DNA from: Flectonema sp. DT1601
Taxonomy: Eukaryota > Euglenozoa > Diplonemea > Diplonemida > Diplonemidae
Assembly: GCA_964019425.1 (NCBI GenBank)
Contig: OZ025793.1
Location: forward strand, 372,001 to 436,000
Length of the DNA: 64,000 nucleotides
Direction of reading: 5' to 3'
Shown here: in pieces, positions 53,027-62,277 of the stretch
Numbering within the stretch: position 1 is the stretch's first letter
Layout of the letters: each line of letters begins with the position of its first letter
Program-made: the position numbers and the translations under genes
The notes under the pieces: model-generated
Seen by the model: the letters and a program-made list of their open reading frames with translations, nothing else
Told to the model about the DNA's origin: nothing
Databases searched by the model: none

Positions 53027-55582
53027 ATGGACCCTGAGAAGACTGCGCTGCTCACTAGTACGCCAAAGAACTACAATTCCTTTGCAAGACAGAAATGGAG
53101 TATTGTAACCATACCTGGAATGATACCATCGAGAAGTGATCACGAAGTTGAATTACCCAGACCTGAGAATGGAGAAGGTGTTCGTGATTTTGAATTTCAC
53201 GATTTCATCGAAGACCAAAAGTGGTCAGCTATCGACCACGAACGAGTCGTTAGAGACGTTCGTGGAACTATAGCTGAGGCATGGTACAAAGTACAAGGAT
53301 GGGTAGCTGTCATATTAATTGGAATACTCGTCGGTACCATCGGTTCGATGATCCACATCAGTACTTTATGGGTTCACGGTCTCACTCGTGGAGTCTGTGA
53401 AGATGCTTGGTACCTTCCAGGGATTTATTGTGAATATTTCCCGCTGGGGTTTCATCACTGGCCTCACGTACTTGGTTACACTCAAGGCACTCCTACATAT
53501 GATAGAATAGCAGCAATTATTTACACGACTACTTCATGTTTATTTACGACAGCTGCTAGTTATATTGTCTTAATAACATCAAAACAAGCTGCTGGGGCAG
53601 GCATTCCAGAAATAAAAGCAATCCTAGGCGGGGCTGAGATTTCTGGATTTGCGAGTATTCGAACAGGTCTGACGAAATGGACTGCACTTGTATTGGCAGT
53701 TGGGGGATCTTTATCAATAGGAAAGGCTGCTCCTCTAATGCATATTGCTTTTTGTATTGGATCAGCAGTAGCACGAAGATTTGATAAATATCGAACCTCA
53801 ATGGGTAAACAACGAGAGCTGTTAACAGCTGCAACCGCTGCTGGTGTTTGCGTTGCTTTTGGAGCTCCTCTCGGAGGTGTTTTATACGCTTTTGAAGAAA
53901 CTTCTTCGTTCTTTAACGCTCAAACCCTCTATAGATCATTCTTATGTAGCGTCACTGCTGGTGCGACTTTACAATTGTGGGATCCCTTCCGCCATGGGAA
54001 GTTAACTTTATTCAACGTCAACTACCACGTAACGTGGAATATGTGGGAAATTCCATTATTTATGATTGTTGGTATTTGTGGTGGTGTTGTTGGTTACTGC
54101 TTCAACACTCTACATTTACAAGTAGCAACATGGAGGAGACAACGAAGGATGCATCCGGTGTTGGAAGTCTTTTTGGTAACGATCTTGACGTGTGTTCTTC
54201 AAGTTATATTTCTACCAAAAGGGTTTTATAGAACTGATGCTGAGTATCTTCAGCTTCTGTTCAGACATTGTGATCCCAGACAGATGATGGTTGACGATAC
54301 TCAGTGTCCTATTAATAGCAGCCTCGCGATAAAAATTGGAATCCTGAAATTCTTTTTAACCGCACTGTCATTCGGTATGTTAGTGCCAGCGGGTTTATTT
54401 ATGCCGAACTTGGTGATTGGAGGATGCCTTGGTTGGTTTATTGGAAACCAAATTGATAATTTCATCGAAAGCAATCCCTTCGGCATCGGAGCCTTCACTA
54501 CCTGCACAGCTATTGATTCAGACTGTGTCGTTCCTTCTATTTATGCTTTGGTTGGAGCAGCTTCATTGATGTGTGGAGTAAATAGAATGACTTTATCACT
54601 TGTCACGATTATGTTTGAGCTAACCGGTGGAATGGAATACATCATTCCAGTCACGATAGGTGTCATGTCAGCTAAATGGGTAGCTGAAGCTCTCGGAGGA
54701 AAGGAATCAATATATAATTTACTAATGGAAGTTAAAGGCCTTCCATTTTTAGATCCTCGTCTTGAAGGCGCGGTTGACAGTACATCCTCAGCAAGTATTT
54801 CAGACATTATGAGTATCGATTTGAGTGATGTGTTTTATTTGACAGAGAGAGCATCAATGAGGGAAGTACTTGATGCTTTGGACACAGATTCAATTGGGTT
54901 TCCAATAATAAAATCAGATCTTAATAAACAACTAGTTGGATACATAAGTAGACGACAGCTATCAATAGCACTTGAGGACCTCGATGATGAATTAGAATTT
55001 ATCAGAGCAACAGCAAATGATGATATTCCAGTTTTCTTTTCTGCAAGTATGGAGTTTTCTGGTGAGAATTCACCTCCAGAAACTCCGTTTTCACGTCTTC
55101 AGAGAACGCCGTCGATATTCTGTCAAACTCCCGGTGTTGAAACACCGAGTGGATCTCCTAAGTATGCCTATGACTTACACGGGTATGTTGATCTGTCTCC
55201 AATTACTGTTCATCCTCAGGTAGAAGTCAGTCGAGTTGTGATGTTGTTCAGACGTCTTGGATTATCAACTATTCTGGTTGTCGATCACTCAAACACGTTA
55301 TTAGGAAGGCTTACCAAGCTACGTGTTATTAATCACCTTCACCAAGTTCAAACAAAAAAAAACGATCCGATATTCGCATCGTGTCCTGGAAGTACAATCG
55401 ATTCCGTTGATCGTCCAAGAGGTGGATTTCATCAGTCAGAACTCGAATCAGAAATGGTTGGAAAAAAACATAAACTTCCAGCTCTTCCTCAAGGAGCAAT
55501 GGTAGTCAGAGCTCGAACCATAAGAAAATCAAGATCTGTCGCCAGCATATCATCCAGGCCTTCGATAGGTAGCCCCTTTTAG
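53027..55582 (+). CDS. CLC chloride channel/transporter lacking the gating glutamate
   Basis: A CLC-family membrane protein of 851 residues. The start at 53027 (MDPEKTALLTS) follows a likely intron acceptor or leader; the upstream in-frame ATG at 52967 would add a hydrophobic 20-residue leader and is less likely. The N-terminal cytosolic segment is about 100 residues. The membrane core carries the three anion-selectivity motifs: GAGIPE near residue 189 (the central Ser is replaced by Ala), GKAAP near 232 (normally GKEGP; the gating Glu is Ala), and GAPLGGVLYAFEE near 280 (the internal proton Glu position is kept). Two C-terminal CBS domains follow (about 592-650 and 722-775). Without the gating Glu, the family rule predicts passive Cl- conduction instead of 2Cl-/H+ exchange. 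It resembles eukaryotic organellar or plasma-membrane CLCs; location is unknown. Confidence 0.92.
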   Translation: MDPEKTALLTSTPKNYNSFARQKWSIVTIPGMIPSRSDHEVELPRPENGEGVRDFEFHDFIEDQKWSAIDHERVVRDVRGTIAEAWYKVQGWVAVILIGILVGTIGSMIHISTLWVHGLTRGVCEDAWYLPGIYCEYFPLGFHHWPHVLGYTQGTPTYDRIAAIIYTTTSCLFTTAASYIVLITSKQAAGAGIPEIKAILGGAEISGFASIRTGLTKWTALVLAVGGSLSIGKAAPLMHIAFCIGSAVARRFDKYRTSMGKQRELLTAATAAGVCVAFGAPLGGVLYAFEETSSFFNAQTLYRSFLCSVTAGATLQLWDPFRHGKLTLFNVNYHVTWNMWEIPLFMIVGICGGVVGYCFNTLHLQVATWRRQRRMHPVLEVFLVTILTCVLQVIFLPKGFYRTDAEYLQLLFRHCDPRQMMVDDTQCPINSSLAIKIGILKFFLTALSFGMLVPAGLFMPNLVIGGCLGWFIGNQIDNFIESNPFGIGAFTTCTAIDSDCVVPSIYALVGAASLMCGVNRMTLSLVTIMFELTGGMEYIIPVTIGVMSAKWVAEALGGKESIYNLLMEVKGLPFLDPRLEGAVDSTSSASISDIMSIDLSDVFYLTERASMREVLDALDTDSIGFPIIKSDLNKQLVGYISRRQLSIALEDLDDELEFIRATANDDIPVFFSASMEFSGENSPPETPFSRLQRTPSIFCQTPGVETPSGSPKYAYDLHGYVDLSPITVHPQVEVSRVVMLFRRLGLSTILVVDHSNTLLGRLTKLRVINHLHQVQTKKNDPIFASCPGSTIDSVDRPRGGFHQSELESEMVGKKHKLPALPQGAMVVRARTIRKSRSVASISSRPSIGSPF

Positions 55583-55933
55583 TAGCACTTTTTCGACTGA
55601 TCTGTTAGTACCAAAAAAAAAAAAAAAAAAAAGTAAAAATAAGAATAGTAGCAACACTCAAAGTGGGAACTGAGCGTTCCATGTATTTATGTTTATTTGT
55701 TTTTTTAAAACTGAATTTAACTGTGGTGTTGGCTTCCAACCACATGTTTCTTTTTTTTTTTTTTTTAAATTATTATTATTATTATTAAAAATAAAAGATA
55801 ACTCTAAGCAATTGTTGTAAAAAAAAAAAATTTAAATTATTGTTGTTGTTAATATTTATATATTTACTTTCAACAGTTTCACGCAGGACATGTTTTTCGT
55901 TTACGTACTTCTTTAGATTAAACTATAACCAGA
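55583..55933. other. Short intergenic region
   Basis: A/T-runs and ATT repeats near 55770-55786. No gene is seen. Confidence 0.5.
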
Positions 55934-57196
55934 ATGAAAGGACGTTACGCATTCACACCAGAAGGTGCATCGCCATTGCAAGACTACGCGAGGCCGAAAC
56001 CACTTAGAAGATCAAAGAGCAGATCAGAAACACCAACAGAATGTATAAATGTTCACGTTGGTTGTATGGAACAAATTCGTAGTCTGAGTGAAGAAATAGA
56101 AAGAATGAAAGCAGAACACGCGTCTAATCTAGAAGAATGCGAAGCAGCTATCATATCATTACGCGATGACTTGAGTAATAAAACTACCCAACTCCAGCAG
56201 TCAGAAGATGCAAAAATGAACCTTATCAAAAGAGTTGAACGTCAAAATGAAAAAATGAAAATTATTTTAGAAACAACTGAATTGGAGATGGGCAGACTTC
56301 ACACCACGATAGCCGAACAGGATGACGACCTGCGACACTTCAAAGGTGAGAGAGTAATTCTGAATGGTCATTTAAATACAATACAATCAGCATGTGATAA
56401 TGTATTACCGCAACAAGAAGAGGATCGGCTACCACTAAAATCAGGCATCATCAATGTAGCAGAATTGGCAGTTTTTTCCGTTGAAAATGTTTGCAACTTC
56501 ACAATGGAACTCAGAGACAGTTTATCAGCTACAGAACAAGCCCTCGCTAGTACTGAAAGTGAAGGAAATGCACAAGTTGAACAGTTCTCTGCTACAATCA
56601 GTTCGCTGAAGTCGCAAGTTGATTACCTCGAAAATATTTTATCTCGTACATCTGCATCCAAAGACTCTGAAATAGATCGGTTAAAGTCTGCTTATAAAAA
56701 ACTTCTCGACAGTAAGAATTCACCTGCTCCTTACAGTCCTGACAGAAGTAGATCAAAATCACCTGAAGCTTCTCCGCGAAATCCGAACCCCTGGATTCCA
56801 ACTGGAGGAGGTTATCCTTATCAGGCAGGTCAACCTCTTAGCAGGTGAGATTAGTCTGTCTATTCTGATTCTAATTCACCCTTATTGTTGTTATTGTAAC
56901 CCTATTTGTTGTGATGTTTGTATTGAGAGTGTTGTTGTTCTTATTTACTTTAATACAGGTTTTGATAAATAATATAATCGGTTCAACGTGTTGGGTTTTT
57001 AATTATCTCACTTTTCAGTATCCTTCTCACAACGAAGAAGATGGAGATGTATGTTGAGAGAAGTGGGAAATCGGGATTTAACTTATACTCCGATTCTAAT
57101 TCTAAGCAACAGATTAACTCTACTGACGAGCAGACTACTTCTGCTGATATTAAATATAATGAGGTTGACAATAAACTGATAGAGAAAAAAGTCTGA
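55934..57196 (+). CDS. Coiled-coil protein with RS/SP-rich ends, probably two exons
   Basis: Exon 1 (55934-56844) encodes a basic, Ser/Arg-rich N-terminus (RRSKSRSETPTE), then long coiled-coil segments (residues about 40-125 and 200-260), and a Ser/Pro-rich end (SPDRSRSKSPEASP). Without splicing the frame stops at 56848, inside AGGTGAGA. That sequence is a good donor, and joining it to the acceptor at 57018 gives 59 further codons (Asp/Asn/Ser-rich, ending NKLIEKKV). The total would then be 362 residues. I recognise no family; a cytoskeletal or centrosomal role would be a guess. Whether the second exon is real needs transcript data; the unspliced form would be 304 residues. Confidence 0.65.
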
Positions 57197-57351
57197 TTAG
57201 GTTCCGTTGTCAGCGTCCGCTAACCCTCCCTGGCCCTGTTATCTCTTTAATTAAGAGATGGTATATTGTTTAACTTATATTGTTCATTGTAGAAATTATC
57301 TTATGTTATGTTAACAGCTCACTACTTTTTTTTTTTTGTTTTATAAAAAAA

Positions 57352-58914
57352 ATGAAAACTTTTACGTGGGAAGAAGTAGCGAAACACAACACAGAGACAG
57401 ATCTCTGGGTTGTTATTGATGATGAAATATTCGACATCTCAAAATTTGTTAAGTTTCATCCTGGTGGTGTCGCAGCACTGTTACCATACGCTGGTAAGGA
57501 AGCAACTGAAGCTTTTTATGGACTTCACAGGATTGAGGTTTTAAAGAAGTACATCAGGTTCAGAATTGGAAAGATCGAGGGATCAAAAAAGCAAAGTTCA
57601 TTAGAGCGTTACAACCCAGCTGCGATGTCGGAAGTTATTTACAGCGAGCCGTCTGCATTTCAGGGAATGCCATCACCTTATTACAAGAAATCCCATATTG
57701 ATATTAGAAATGGAATTGCTAACTTCAGAGAGAAGGAACTCAATCCAATTTCAGAGCAATATGAGAATACTGGAAAGTATCCAACTGAGGAGTTGTACAA
57801 AAAGATGGGAGCAGCAGGTATTCTGGCAATCAGATTAGGACCTGGTCCTTGGCTGAAAGAGGTTAGTAAGTACGGAATCACACTTCCAGGTGGTGTCAAA
57901 CCAGAAGAATTTGACTATTTCCACGAACTGATGTGCCACGATCAAATGATTCGTGTTGGAGCTCCTTCATTCTGTGCCGGTCTTGGTGATGGATACATCA
58001 TAGGACTACCTCCTGTACTTCACTTTGCAAAACCAGCTCTTCGTGAGCGTGTCGCACCTGCCTGTATGCGAGGAGAGAAGAGGATTTGTTTGGCGATTTC
58101 TGAACCACAGGCCGGGTCTGATGTCGCAAACATTGTAACTACTGCCAAGAAGTCAAAGTGTGGTAAGTATTACATTGTTAACGGTACTAAGAAATGGATT
58201 ACAAACGGAATGTTCTCAGACTACTTCTCAACAGCTGTACGTACCGGAGGAAAAGGAATGTTTGGAATAACGATGATGTTAATCGAACGAACTGAAGGTG
58301 TCAAGACCACACCAATCGCAACAGCTTACGGCTCTGGATGTGCAGGAACGGCTCTGGTAGAGTTCAAGGACGTCAAGGTTCCTGTTGAGAATGTTCTCGG
58401 AAGAGTAAATCAAGGATTCCGTTGTGTTATGTACAACTTCAATCACGAACGTTGGATGATATGCGCTCAGGTTATCGCATCAATGAGAGTTGTTCAAGAC
58501 GAGACAATGAAGTGGTGTTACCAAAGAAAGGCTTTCGGTAAACGACTAACTGATCAACCAGTTGTTAGACAAAAGTTAGCGCGCATGGTTGCCCTCACAG
58601 AGTCACAATGGAATTGGTTGGAGTTGATTACTTACCAAATGAGTAACATGGAATTCAAACCAATGATGGAAAAACTCGCTGGACCTCTCGCTCTCTTAAA
58701 GTACAACTGTACCAGAGCAAGTCTTCAAGTTGCTGATGATGCTGCTCAGCTTCTCGGTGGACGTGCTATCACAAAAACAGGAATGGGAAAGAGTATCGAA
58801 CAATTCATAAGAACAATTAAATATGGAGCCATTCTTGGTGGGTCTGAAGAGATCATGGCTGATCTTGGAATCCGTCAAGCGATTAGACAATATCCAAAAC
58901 ATGCCAGGCTGTAG
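57352..58914 (+). CDS. Cytochrome b5 / acyl-CoA dehydrogenase fusion
   Basis: A protein of 520 residues; the start (MKTFTWEEVAKHN) follows a T-run, TATA and an A-run. Residues 1-75 are a cytochrome b5 domain with both haem histidines (H36 in FHPGG, H59 in GLHR). Residues about 120-515 are a complete FAD-dependent acyl-CoA dehydrogenase: the signature AISEPQAGSD near 247-257, WITNG near 280, and the C-terminal helical domain with QLLGGRAITKTG and GGSEEIM. The enzyme would introduce a double bond in an acyl-CoA. The fused haem domain could pass electrons from FAD or link it to another reductase, replacing electron-transfer flavoprotein. Similar fusions are known in fungi and some protists. No mitochondrial presequence or clear C-terminal peroxisomal signal is visible (it ends KHARL, a weak PTS1-like end). 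Confidence 0.92.
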   Translation: MKTFTWEEVAKHNTETDLWVVIDDEIFDISKFVKFHPGGVAALLPYAGKEATEAFYGLHRIEVLKKYIRFRIGKIEGSKKQSSLERYNPAAMSEVIYSEPSAFQGMPSPYYKKSHIDIRNGIANFREKELNPISEQYENTGKYPTEELYKKMGAAGILAIRLGPGPWLKEVSKYGITLPGGVKPEEFDYFHELMCHDQMIRVGAPSFCAGLGDGYIIGLPPVLHFAKPALRERVAPACMRGEKRICLAISEPQAGSDVANIVTTAKKSKCGKYYIVNGTKKWITNGMFSDYFSTAVRTGGKGMFGITMMLIERTEGVKTTPIATAYGSGCAGTALVEFKDVKVPVENVLGRVNQGFRCVMYNFNHERWMICAQVIASMRVVQDETMKWCYQRKAFGKRLTDQPVVRQKLARMVALTESQWNWLELITYQMSNMEFKPMMEKLAGPLALLKYNCTRASLQVADDAAQLLGGRAITKTGMGKSIEQFIRTIKYGAILGGSEEIMADLGIRQAIRQYPKHARL

Positions 58915-60176
58915 TAATCTTAGCAACGTGACCCATCTCTGCAGTAGAATCTTCTTTCTTTTTTTTTTAATGAGAGTTATTGTTTTAATCTTCTCCGTTG
59001 TGGCATGTCCTTCTTGAAGTTGTAATTTCAGAAAAGGGGAAACGAAAAAAAAAAAAAAAAAAAAAATAGTAGACAGGAGGTAGTCTAACGAACTTTTTAA
59101 GTTGTGTGTAACGTCTGGAAGATAAGTTCTTTTTTTCCCCCCTCCCTTTTCTCCCCACTTAATGAAGTGAAAATTGTTAGAACGTATACGACGTTCAATT
59201 TTTGTTACTTAAAAGTAACCTCTCTGCTCCTTACTTCATAATTAACAGCCAACGAACACCGACTACGACTACTTTTTTTTTTAAAAACTACTATTTTTTC
59301 TTAAATATTATCCCGTGGCTGTTTCAGTCTGCAGCCTGAGTGCTGTATTTTTCTTTCCCCCCCAATTTCTCTTTTATTCCCATATTCTGTAATGAAGCTA
59401 CATCTCCTGTCATATTTTTTTTTTCCAGTTTTAGCCTTACTTACTATTAAAGTGAATTCCTATTCTTGTTCAATCCCCTTCGAGCTTGATAATTCGATAT
59501 CAATTTCCCCCTCCGTATTTAATTTTTTGTGTCTCTTCATTAACTTTCTTAAAAATTAAAAAGAGTTACGTGGGACTCCCTGCAGTACCCTCCTGAATGG
59601 TTCTACCTGTATGCTTTTGCGAGTGATGTTGTGTTTTTTTTTTTTTTTACACATTAAAAAAAAAAAAAAAAAAAAAGTGATTAAAGGGAAAGTCGTCTGA
59701 TTTTTTTGTAACATTACCTCATCTGTGCTTTCTCTAACTGAGGAATGTTTCTCTCTTTTTTTTTTTTTTTTTTTTTTTGTTGTAAAGCAACACAATTTTT
59801 TTATCGAAGCACACCTCTCGATGCAAACACTTCACGTTGTACTCTGCAATTAATTAACCGCTGCTTTCGACTAAAACATCTCCCTTTCGTGTTCCCAATG
59901 TTAATTCTTCGACTGTACCTGAAAAGCCTGTCACTGTTCGCGATGGCAACAGGCCAAGTTTCAGTGATATCTCGTCGAGGTAAGAGGGGAATAAAAAATA
60001 TTTAAAAAAAAAAAAAAAAACTTAACTTGAACGCCGATTTTCGGCTTCACGCAACCCATTTGTCACGAATTGGATGGTCCTTTCTGGTGGTTGTGTATTG
60101 TTAAAATTTCATATTAACTTTTCCCACCAAAAAAAAAAAAAACCAGGACTTTTCGAAAAAAAAAAAAAAAAAAAAA
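58915..60176. other. Intergenic before the aminopeptidase gene
   Basis: No gene is supported. Homopolymers are frequent; A-runs end directly at the next start codon. Confidence 0.5.
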
Positions 60177-61274
60177 ATGAAGACCGCAGCAGCTATTCTC
60201 CTCGCAGCCGCAGCCACAGGAGCTGATGGTAAGCGATTGATTGACTTCGGAAATGGTACAAAGAGATGGATGACAAGTGAACAGGTAGATGTGATGGCTT
60301 CTGAGCCAGGAAGACTTGGAGGATTCATCGATATCACTACTCGATCAAACTACACTTACTCTCAATACGAAAGTAAGAGAAACTTGAAGATGTCATACCC
60401 AGAGCCAGGAATGCATGAAGGATTCGTTAACGACATCATTAGTCAGATGAAGACTACTGATATCACTACCACTATTTCAAAACTGGGTAGTTTTTACACT
60501 CGGTACTACACTTCCCAGTACGGAGTTGACGCAGTCGCTACCATGGCTCAGATGTACAAACAGGCAGGTACTGGTAGAAGTGATATTCGAGTTCAGGAAT
60601 ACTTACATTCTTGGGCTCAACCTTCACTGATTGCAACTATTGAAGGATCAGGTCCACGTAAACATGAGACAGTTATTATTGGAGGTCATATTGATTCTAT
60701 TAATGGAGCAACTGGTCGTGCTCCAGGTGAAGATGATGACGGTTCTGGATCAGCAACAGTATTCTCAATCTTTAATCATCTCGTTGCTAATCAATTCAAA
60801 CCTGACAGAACTGTTGAGTTCCACGTCTACGCAGCTGAAGAAGTTGGTCTTCGTGGATCCCAAGACATCGCTCAGTACTACGATTCAATTGGTAGAAATG
60901 TTGTTGCTATGCTTCAGTTAGACTGTACTGGTTACACAAAGTCATCTGCTATTCCAAGAATCGGAATAGTAACAGACAACACTAACGCTGAGCTAAACGC
61001 ATTCATTAAGAAGGTAATTGACACCTACGGCAAAGCCGCATACGCCGACACCCAATGTGGATATGGATGTTCTGACCATGCTTCGTTTGACAGATATGGC
61101 TTTCCAGCATCCTTTCCATTCGAAAGTCCATTTCCAGAGAGAAATCCTCACATGCACACTACTAATGATGTTTTGTCTCATCTCAATCAGACTCACATGC
61201 TTGAGTTCGCTAAACTCGGTGTTGGTTTTATCGCTGACTTGTCATGTGCTGAAAACATCGAATCCTGTTCTTAA
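60177..61274 (+). CDS. Secreted M28-family zinc aminopeptidase
   Basis: A protein of 365 residues with a signal peptide (MKTAAAILLAAAATGADG), so secreted or vacuolar/lysosomal. The M28 catalytic set is complete: GGHIDS (first Zn His plus catalytic Asp) near residue 168, DDDGSG (bridging Asp) near 184, AAEEVGL (catalytic base and Zn Glu) near 219, LQLDCTG (Zn Asp) near 245 and HTTND (last Zn His) near 325. The length and the YGCSDHASF motif fit the bacterial/fungal leucine aminopeptidase group (M28E-like). A propeptide of about 90 residues probably precedes the catalytic domain. It removes N-terminal residues from peptides. The ATG directly follows a 21-bp A-run. One exon. Confidence 0.93.
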   Translation: MKTAAAILLAAAATGADGKRLIDFGNGTKRWMTSEQVDVMASEPGRLGGFIDITTRSNYTYSQYESKRNLKMSYPEPGMHEGFVNDIISQMKTTDITTTISKLGSFYTRYYTSQYGVDAVATMAQMYKQAGTGRSDIRVQEYLHSWAQPSLIATIEGSGPRKHETVIIGGHIDSINGATGRAPGEDDDGSGSATVFSIFNHLVANQFKPDRTVEFHVYAAEEVGLRGSQDIAQYYDSIGRNVVAMLQLDCTGYTKSSAIPRIGIVTDNTNAELNAFIKKVIDTYGKAAYADTQCGYGCSDHASFDRYGFPASFPFESPFPERNPHMHTTNDVLSHLNQTHMLEFAKLGVGFIADLSCAENIESCS

Positions 61275-62277
61275 ATAAATTAAATAGTCTTGCGTCTTCT
61301 ATTTGTACACGTTGTTTTCGATATGTCACTTAGGTAGTGAAGTTTGTGATTTTTTTTTTTTTTTTTTTTTTTGATTGATGAATTGTTTCCCTTCGTTGTC
61401 ACTGCTCATTGTTGCATCGTTGCTTACTGGCTCTGATGAAAGTCCCTGTATCTTATAAGTTTCTTCTTTTATCATTGGCACCTGCCTCTGATAAAGGTTG
61501 AACTGGGCAACCCGCGTGCTTGTGATTATTTCCCCGTTCTATTTCTCTTTTTTTTTTTTTCTTTCTCATTCATTTTTCGTTTTTCCTATTTTTTTTTTCT
61601 CCCCTAAAAAGTATTTTACGCACAAAATCGAACAGTTAACCCCCCAAAAAAAAAAAGAGACCACATCAATACGTGTAGCAGATTGGGTCAACACTGATCA
61701 CTGAAACTCTCTACAAAAACTGAAAAAATTCTCACTTTAGGGCGTGTTTTGTTTTTGCATGAAGCAAACAGAAATAAGTTGACGGTAGTTTTCTTTTTTT
61801 CTCAGCTTTACATATTTGCATGTGTTAGTGATGGGTTAGTGGTGGTGTATAAATAATACCACCTCTTCTCCCTCACGTGTTTCTTTTTTTCTTGGAACTT
61901 TCACAGTGCGGTTGAGACCGCTTGCGCGATACCAGAGTACTGTTATTCGGTCAAAAGAAAAAGGATTGTTTCACCCCCCCTCAGATTTATTCATTATATC
62001 ACGGAACTAATGTTAAATTATCGTTATGTTATTTATGATACAATACATTTGTATTTTACGTACAAACTCGAACAGTTAACCCCCCTCAGGTGAGTTTATA
62101 ATTTTCAAAATCGAACATACATCCCCCCGCGGTTGAGCTTGAAAATACAGTATCAAATTACCCCCTCAGGTGTATTTTTCGCAATCGTGTGCTACGCACT
62201 ATCACATCAGAAGACATTCTATTATAGAAAAAAAAATTAGAAAGGTAAATATTTTTTCATTCTTAAAAACAGCCACA
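61275..62277. other. Intergenic with shared C-run modules
   Basis: Contains the second copy of the 52-bp module (62031-62086), a partial copy with CGAACAGTTAACCCCCC at about 61629, and further C-runs at about 61974, 62124 and 62161. These features cluster within 300 bp of the next start. Confidence 0.5.
62031..62086. promoter_or_regulatory. Shared upstream module, copy 2
   Basis: See copy 1 at 43149-43203. Same hairpin (TTTGTA...TACAAA-like around ACGTACAAAC), then CTCGAACAGTTAACC and a C-run followed by TCAGG. Confidence 0.45.
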
